This document shows, one piece after another, positions 6,269 through 9,547 of a DNA stretch of 9,547 bases. Position numbers and translations under genes: made by a program. Below the pieces are notes generated by a model. The model saw only the letters and a program-made list of their open reading frames with translations. It did no database searches and had not been told where the DNA came from. The first letter of the stretch is position 1, and each line of letters opens with the position of its first letter. This stretch comes from Casp-actino8 sp041159745 (GTDB lineage Bacteria > Actinomycetota > Acidimicrobiia > Acidimicrobiales > Ilumatobacteraceae): positions 1-9,547 of the forward strand of contig JBEAXP010000016.1 in the NCBI GenBank assembly GCA_041159745.1, written 5' to 3'.

Positions 6269-7300
6269 GTGCTCGCCGCCGGAATCGTGATCAACTCGCG
6301 CGACATCGACCCGCCGATGGCGTACCTCCTCGAGCAGGGCTTCCGAGTCGAGCAGATCTTCCCGGCGGACTCACCCCGCATGGCCACACTGTCGGGCCAT
6401 GGTTGCCGCGTACATCTGGAGACCGCCGCCGACGCCCACGTTGACACGGTGATCAGACTCGTGAGCGACGAAATCGTCGAGCCTCGCGTCGATCGCCTCG
6501 CCGACGGAACCACGATCGAGTGGCGACCAGCTCGTGAGCAACTCGTTCTCCCGCCGCTGGTTTCGAACTTCGCCCTCACCGGCCCGACCGACGGATGGCA
6601 TGTTGGCCGGGCCGGAATGGAGTACCGAGACCTCGTCCCCGACCGACAGGGCGGTTCGGTCATCGCGTCCCACATCCGGATTCCGACGGCGGGACCCGTG
6701 CCCGACTACGTGCACTTCCACGATGTCGTCTTTCAGCTCATCTTCTGCCACAAGGGTTGGGTCAAGGTCGTCTACGAAGATCAGGGGGAACCGTTCGTTC
6801 TGGCAGCCGGCGACTGCGTGATTCAGCCTCCTCAAATTCGGCACCGGGTGCTGGAGAGTTCCGAGAACATGCACGTGGTCGAGCTCGGGTATCCGGCCGA
6901 GCACGTCACCTTCGCCGACCCGGCCACGCGTTTGCCCACCACTGTCCGCCGACCCGACCGCCAATGGTCGGGCCAGCACTTCGTTCACTTCGTGGCATCC
7001 GAGGCCGAGTGGACCGACAAGGGCCGGGGCTGGACGGCGGCCGACACCGGGATCCGTCGCGGCACCGCCGGAGTCGCCGACGTCATGGTGCATCGTCTCG
7101 AGAATGCGACAGCGAAGATCGCCCCGGTCGCACCGAAGGAGTTCCGATTCGTCTTCGTGCTCGACGGCCGGGGCTCCGGCTCGGTCGAAAGTCGCCCGGT
7201 CGACCTCGTCGAATCGACGGCCCTCGTCGTGCCGGTGGGAGCCTCGGCCGAGTTCACCGGCACGCTCACACTCCTCGACGTCTCGATTCCCACGTTGTGA
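6269..7300 (+). CDS. Glyoxalase-like half-domain fused to bicupin protein
   Basis: A 343-residue protein of unknown function with three parts. Residues 1-~70 (GIVINSRDIDPPMAYLLEQGFRVEQIFPAD, then SGHGCRVHLE) look like one beta-alpha-beta-beta-beta half of a glyoxalase/VOC module. Residues ~115-210 are a cupin: His149 and His151 (VHFHD), Gln156 where most cupins have Glu, and His192 (PPQIRHR) form a plausible metal site. Residues ~235-340 look like a second cupin barrel that lacks the histidine ligands. Cupins of this kind may be dioxygenases, isomerases or lyases acting on small organic acids; nothing seen fixes the reaction. The GTG at 6269 is preferred because the VOC strand starts immediately after it; the next ATG (6317) would cut that strand. 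It is divergent from the LLM-hydrolase-P450-carboxylase operon with 78 bases between starts, so shared regulation is plausible. No DNA-binding or signal sequence is visible. Confidence 0.8.
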   Translation: MLAAGIVINSRDIDPPMAYLLEQGFRVEQIFPADSPRMATLSGHGCRVHLETAADAHVDTVIRLVSDEIVEPRVDRLADGTTIEWRPAREQLVLPPLVSNFALTGPTDGWHVGRAGMEYRDLVPDRQGGSVIASHIRIPTAGPVPDYVHFHDVVFQLIFCHKGWVKVVYEDQGEPFVLAAGDCVIQPPQIRHRVLESSENMHVVELGYPAEHVTFADPATRLPTTVRRPDRQWSGQHFVHFVASEAEWTDKGRGWTAADTGIRRGTAGVADVMVHRLENATAKIAPVAPKEFRFVFVLDGRGSGSVESRPVDLVESTALVVPVGASAEFTGTLTLLDVSIPTL

Positions 7301-7319
7301 CGTAGTGCCGTTGTGACGT
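7294..7319 (+). repeat. Direct repeat of 10 bases around the cupin stop codon
   Basis: GTTGTGACGT occurs at 7294-7303, where it contains the TGA stop of the cupin gene, and again at 7310-7319. The copies are 16 bases apart start to start. Both can pair with the same downstream arm (7329-7338), so the repeat underlies two competing hairpins. Confidence 0.8.
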
Positions 7320-7338
7320 GATCACGGCATCACGTCAC
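7313..7338. terminator. Perfect 10-bp hairpin between convergent genes, possible bidirectional terminator
   Basis: Arms GTGACGTGAT (7313-7322) and ATCACGTCAC (7329-7338) are exact reverse complements around a 6-base loop. The hairpin begins 12 bases after the cupin stop and about 10 bases after the sulfatase stop on the other strand. Neither side has a T-tract, so it is not a canonical intrinsic terminator. Hairpins without U-tracts have been proposed to end transcription in some actinobacteria, and the location fits that role. A protein-binding palindrome is an alternative. Confidence 0.55.
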
Positions 7339-7348
7339 GGGAGTCAGG

Positions 7349-9547
7349 TCACTGACGCCCCATCTGCGCGCGCCCCTCGGACGCGGCAACGTCTGATTCG
7401 CTCGCGGCTCGCACGAGCCTGATCTCGAGTCGCTCGAGTCGACCCTCGAACGGAAAACCGTCCCGACGCGTCGAATAGGACTCGGCGACCGGTGAACCAT
7501 GGTCGTATCCGACCGACGGGCCGACACTGCTCATGGTTCTCATGACGAACGGAATGGGCAACACGCCGACGTCGCGTCCGTCGATCCTCAGGGTCGCGGT
7601 TCCGGTCTTGCCTTCGCGACGAAAGGCCAAGGACAGCAGCGAGGCGCCATTCGGAACCCGTTCGGACGAACGAACAACGTGGTGCTCGCCGAAGATGTTG
7701 TAATCGAACACCAGTCGATCGTCCTCGACGTAGACACTCATACCCGAGTTCTCGGTGCCCGAGGCGTAGATCACTCCCCCTTGTCCGCTCGTCAGGAACA
7801 CCTGCGCGTCGAGATCCCAACTCCGACCTCCCAACGCCGCGGCGGCCTGAGCGGGCAGCGGCGCCATCGGGGGCCGGTACACGTAGGTTCGGTCGACCGG
7901 ATGCGGAGAGTTCTCGGCGAAGCGCACTCCCATGAGCTCGAGTCCACGGTCGTCCAGCGGGAGAACCCCCTCGCGTTCGGCTTCCGACCACCACAATTCG
8001 ATCAGCGAAGCGAGGCGCTCGGGCTCGGAGGCGGCCAGATCGTGGACCTCCGACCGATCGACCGCCACGTGGTAGAGCTCCCACTTGTCGTCGTCGTACG
8101 GAGTGCCGGGTTGGTGACGCGTCACGGCCTTCCAACCGTCGTGGTGGATGGCGCGATGGCCGTGCATCTCGTAATACTGAACCTTCTTGCGGGTCGGTGC
8201 GTCGGCCGAATCGAAGGCGTAGCTCATCGACGTGCCCGACACCGGCATCTGCTCATGACCCCGATAGACGTCGGGAGGCGTGACTCCGAGCACCTCGTAG
8301 ATGGTGGGCACGATGTCGTTGACATGGTGGAACTGATCGCGTGTCTCGCCGCGCGCACCGACTCCCTTGGGCCATCGGACGATGCACGGCACGTGAATGC
8401 CGCCTTCATGGGTGTTCTGCTTGTACCACTTGAACGGCGTGTTGCCGACCTGGGCCCAGCCCCAGGGATAGTTGCTGTGCGAATGGGGTCCGCCGATCTC
8501 GTCGATTCGAGAGATCGCTTCGTCGGGTGTCTCGATCAGGAAATTGAAGAATTTCATCTCGTGGAGAACCCCGAACGGGCCGCCCTCCTGACTCGCTCCG
8601 TTGTCGGCCAGTAGAACCACCATCGTGTCGTCGGCGATTCCGAGGGCCTCCAGAGAATCCATCAAGCGACCGATCTGATCGTCGGTGTGGTCGAGAAAGG
8701 CGGCGTACGCCTCCTGCAGGCGACAGGCCAGTCGGCGCTGGTTGTCGGACAGATCGGACCATGCCTCGACCCCGGGGTTGCGCGGCGCCAACTCGGTGTC
8801 GGCGGGAATCACCCCGAGTTCCTTCTGACGGGCGAACCATCGTTCGCGAAAGACGTCCCAACCCTCGTCGAACACTCCGCGGTACTTCTCCAGGTACCGC
8901 TGCGGAGCCTGATGCGGCGCGTGGGTGGCCCCGAAGGCCAGGTACATGAAGAACGGGCGGTCGGGGCGCACACCCACCGAGTCGTGGACGAATTCGACCG
9001 CTTTGTCCACCAGGTCCTCGCTCAGGTGGTATCCGTCCTCCGGACGACCCGGCGGTTCGATCCAGTGATTGTCGTAGACCAACTCCGGGTGGAACTGATC
9101 GGTCTCACCGTCGAGGAACCCGTAGAACCGGTCGAAACCTCTCTGTAGCGGCCACTGATCGAAGGGTCCGGCGGCCGAGCAATCAGTCATCGGACAGAGG
9201 TGCCACTTGCCCAGTGCGAACGTGGCGTATCCGGTGTCGCGCAACACTTCGGCGATCGTGGCCGCATTGTTGGAGATGTGCCCGCGCATGTGCGGATAGC
9301 CGGAGTTGAAATTGGAGATCGAACGCATGCCGACCGCGTGGTGGTTGCGACCCGTGAGAAGGGCCGCCCGGGTCGGAGAGCACAGGGGCGTGACGTGGAA
9401 GTTGGTGAAGCGAAGCCCCTCGTCGGCCAGCCGATCGATGTGGCGCGTGTCGATCGACGATCCGTAGCAGCCCAGGTGGGAGAAACCGAGATCGTCGAAC
9501 AGGATCACGATGACGTTCGGGGCTCCCGGCTTCGGGTGGGCTCCGGT
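7349..9547 (-). CDS. Sulfatase, formylglycine-dependent, with extra C-terminal domain (5'-truncated)
   Basis: A type I sulfatase that should hydrolyse sulfate esters. The frame is open through the right edge (visible ...PKPGAPNVIVILFDDLG...), so 732 residues are visible and the true start, and any signal peptide, lie outside. Metal ligands Asp18-Asp19 come from ILFDDLG. The modification sequon CSPTR (Cys codon 9382-9380) is the C-x-P-x-R signal for conversion of Cys56 to formylglycine. GKWHL gives Lys114 and His116, THAPH follows at about 208-212, and LLADNGAS gives Asp315 and Asn316, with Lys373 in PFKWYK. The catalytic set therefore looks complete. After the sulfatase core, residues ~575-715 form a beta-rich domain (from GRSWDLDAQV to LERLEIRLVR) resembling the jelly-roll tail of large arylsulfatases such as mycobacterial AtsA/AtsD, whose length of nearly 790 residues it approaches. 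The substrate is unknown. It is convergent with the cupin gene and is not in the operon. Confidence 0.93.
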   Translation of the reverse strand, partial: TGAHPKPGAPNVIVILFDDLGFSHLGCYGSSIDTRHIDRLADEGLRFTNFHVTPLCSPTRAALLTGRNHHAVGMRSISNFNSGYPHMRGHISNNAATIAEVLRDTGYATFALGKWHLCPMTDCSAAGPFDQWPLQRGFDRFYGFLDGETDQFHPELVYDNHWIEPPGRPEDGYHLSEDLVDKAVEFVHDSVGVRPDRPFFMYLAFGATHAPHQAPQRYLEKYRGVFDEGWDVFRERWFARQKELGVIPADTELAPRNPGVEAWSDLSDNQRRLACRLQEAYAAFLDHTDDQIGRLMDSLEALGIADDTMVVLLADNGASQEGGPFGVLHEMKFFNFLIETPDEAISRIDEIGGPHSHSNYPWGWAQVGNTPFKWYKQNTHEGGIHVPCIVRWPKGVGARGETRDQFHHVNDIVPTIYEVLGVTPPDVYRGHEQMPVSGTSMSYAFDSADAPTRKKVQYYEMHGHRAIHHDGWKAVTRHQPGTPYDDDKWELYHVAVDRSEVHDLAASEPERLASLIELWWSEAEREGVLPLDDRGLELMGVRFAENSPHPVDRTYVYRPPMAPLPAQAAAALGGRSWDLDAQVFLTSGQGGVIYASGTENSGMSVYVEDDRLVFDYNIFGEHHVVRSSERVPNGASLLSLAFRREGKTGTATLRIDGRDVGVLPIPFVMRTMSSVGPSVGYDHGSPVAESYSTRRDGFPFEGRLERLEIRLVRAASESDVAASEGRAQMGRQ

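Noticed and set aside
7313..7345. Canonical Rho-independent terminator with T-tract
   Set aside because: The stem is perfect but no run of T follows on either strand, so it is reported only as a possible terminator without T-tract.
7499..8614. Plus-strand open frame of 371 codons opposite the sulfatase
   Set aside because: Antisense shadow of a gene with a complete active-site set; no domain pattern or ribosome binding site supports it.
1..9547. CRISPR array, transposon, prophage or toxin-antitoxin system
   Set aside because: No regularly spaced repeats, no transposase or integrase, no small paired genes; all space is filled by metabolic genes with uniform composition.

Overview
This window (GC-rich, roughly 60-65% by eye) looks like chromosomal DNA of an actinobacterium. 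The reasons are GTG starts, 1-base gene junctions, an F420-type luciferase-like oxidoreductase of a family I associate with mycobacteria and relatives, an actinobacterial-style xanthine dehydrogenase D subunit and a TANNNT-type -10 element. Placement in Acidimicrobiia or a relative is only a guess. It is gene-dense: the gaps between genes are 12, 12, 1, 78 and 48 bases plus one 1-base overlap, so no gene-free stretch exceeds 300 bases. I see no rRNA, tRNA, CRISPR array, insertion sequence or prophage signature.

Layout. (1) Bases 1-1213, plus strand: the C-terminal part of the molybdenum subunit of a xanthine dehydrogenase (PucD type), cut by the left edge. It is convergent with the next unit. 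(2) Bases 6190 down to 1226, minus strand: a compact four-gene operon. In transcription order it holds an F420-dependent LLM-class oxidoreductase, an alpha/beta hydrolase (GTG start, 1-base gap), a cytochrome P450 (12-base gap) and a biotin-carrier/carboxyltransferase fusion whose ATG overlaps the P450 stop (TGATG). (3) Bases 6191-6268: a 78-base divergent promoter region. (4) Bases 6269-7300, plus strand: a glyoxalase-like half-domain fused to a cupin and a degenerate second cupin, possibly read from a leaderless transcript. (5) Bases 7301-7348: a spacer between convergent genes carrying a perfect 10-bp hairpin that competes with an overlapping longer hairpin. (6) Bases 7349-9547, minus strand: a formylglycine-type sulfatase with an extra C-terminal domain, cut by the right edge.

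How the genes may work together. The operon combines oxidation (F420 enzyme, P450), hydrolysis and acyl-CoA carboxyl transfer. That fits breakdown of a hydrophobic, perhaps branched or cyclic, organic compound through CoA esters. The substrate cannot be read from sequence. The most unusual protein is the carboxylase: it closely resembles the BCCP-CT half of single-chain long-chain acyl-CoA carboxylases, but no biotin carboxylase gene is present in the window. Either it borrows a biotin carboxylase from elsewhere, or it acts as a transcarboxylase or decarboxylase. The xanthine dehydrogenase fragment and the sulfatase lie in separate transcription units and need not belong to this pathway.
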